A stretch of 5,468 nucleotides of DNA from Planctomycetota bacterium (GTDB lineage: Bacteria; Planctomycetota; UBA8108): NCBI GenBank assembly GCA_016928605.1, contig JAFGKN010000565.1, positions 1-5,468 on the forward strand, in the 5' to 3' direction. The translations under genes and the position numbers were made by a program. The stretch's first letter is position 1. The number at the start of each line of letters is the position of its first letter. Under the pieces are notes generated by a model. That model searched no databases. It was not told the origin of the DNA and saw nothing but the letters and a program-made list of their open reading frames with translations. Positions 5,142-5,468 of the stretch are shown piece by piece.

Positions 5142-5305
5142 GCCTCTCGCCGCGCCGATGCTTGCCCCGCCGCCAGCGGCCTGCCCGTCCAGCAGCGTCG
5201 CGTCTGGAGAGCTTGAACCAGTGCTTGCGCCAGCTCGCAGCCATCGGGGTCGATTCCTGTCCGCGCCCGGCGGGATGGCAGCCGGAGGCGAGCCGCTCAG
5301 CGGCA
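5142..5305 (+). repeat. Imperfect direct repeat, copy B
   Basis: This is the second copy of the repeat at 4621-4780, same orientation, 521-525 bp downstream. It ends 34 bp before the T-tract of the tRNA terminator. Reading frames on both strands are open through parts of it, but the residues have the Arg/Ala/Gly-rich make-up expected by chance in such GC-rich DNA. Confidence 0.7.
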
Positions 5306-5339
5306 GCCGGCCCATCGCCCCAAATGGTTCTCCTGTCCC

Positions 5340-5376
5340 AAGAAAGCAGCCCCTGTCCACGCGTGACAGGGGCTGC
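5340..5376 (-). terminator. Intrinsic terminator of the tRNA-Pro gene
   Basis: On the minus strand, GCAGCCCCTGTC (5376-5365) pairs perfectly with GACAGGGGCTGC (5357-5346), giving a 12-bp stem with a 7-nt loop, followed by TTTCTT. It starts 4 nt after the encoded CCA of the tRNA, which fits a monocistronic tRNA unit or the end of a tRNA operon. Confidence 0.85.
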
Positions 5377-5380
5377 GGGC

Positions 5381-5458
5381 TGGTCGGGGTGAAAGGATTT
5401 GAACCTTCGGCCTCTACGTCCCGAACGTAGCGCTCTAGCCAGGCTGAGCTACACCCCG
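5381..5458 (-). tRNA. tRNA-Pro (anticodon CGG), CCA encoded
   Basis: On the minus strand all four arms fold. The acceptor is CGGGGTG with CACCCCG and the D stem is GCTC with GAGC around AGCCTGGCTA. The anticodon stem is CTACG with CGTAG around TTCGGGA, giving anticodon CGG. The T stem is GAAGG with CCTTT around TTCAAAT, one G-U pair. A is the discriminator and CCA is encoded. The unit is 78 nt including CCA. It reads the proline codon CCG, which is frequent in this GC-rich DNA. A terminator hairpin follows directly. Confidence 0.95.
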
Positions 5459-5468
5459 GCATCTGTCG

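Noticed and set aside
4621..5305. Composite transposon or CRISPR array formed by the direct repeats
   Set aside because: There are only two copies, with no transposase, no terminal inverted repeats, no target-site duplication that I can see, and none of the regular short-repeat spacing of CRISPR.
5094..5462. Minus-strand open frame of 122 codons
   Set aside because: It runs through the whole tRNA-Pro gene, its terminator and repeat copy B, so it is not a protein gene.

Overview
The window is a high-GC bacterial fragment with strongly GC-biased third codon positions. Two genes encode secreted proteins with dockerin-like EF-hand repeats carrying the signature LFLGG-PPPPAPFP-x-C-G. That signature is common in environmental Planctomycetota genomes, so I favour Planctomycetota or another uncultured lineage of similar lifestyle. 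This is an inference from protein style, not a phylogenetic result.

Layout, left to right. (1) Bases 1-448: the 3' end of a GH36-type alpha-galactosidase-like gene. Its last ~90 bp are followed at once by a degenerate tandem copy (451-539). (2) Bases 652-1944: a secreted protein of the neutral/alkaline ceramidase family. It keeps the zinc-site motifs but has Asp where the catalytic Ser of the GDVSPN motif should be. A DUF2750 gene (1960-2352) with visibly different codon use follows 15 bp later. (3) Bases 2582-3154 and 3503-4465: two secreted dockerin-repeat proteins. The first has a cysteine-rich tail and is followed by a strong intrinsic terminator (3281-3304); the second has six EF-hand-like loops. 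(4) Bases 4466-5340: no intact gene. This stretch holds a ~160 bp imperfect direct repeat (4621-4780 and 5142-5305) flanking the 3' relic of a third dockerin gene (4958-5083). (5) Bases 5340-5458, minus strand: tRNA-Pro(CGG) and its terminator.

The most interesting signal lies between the genes. The ceramidase-like gene and both dockerin genes are each preceded by the same module: TTGAC(N), exactly 16 bp, TA(C/G)GCT, then a predicted A start 7 nt downstream. A GC-rich hairpin ends 61-62 nt after the first base of the -35 box, and an RRAGYCCM box starts exactly 63 nt after it. The two dockerin leaders also share a second hairpin with a 5-nt bulge and a GGGC loop, in which pairing is kept although the sequence differs. 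This looks like a shared promoter with a structured 5' leader (UTRs of about 84, 182 and 161 nt) that may co-regulate a set of secreted proteins. The -35 box of the first module lies inside the degenerate tandem copy of the GH36 gene end, so that promoter may have been assembled from a duplicated gene end.
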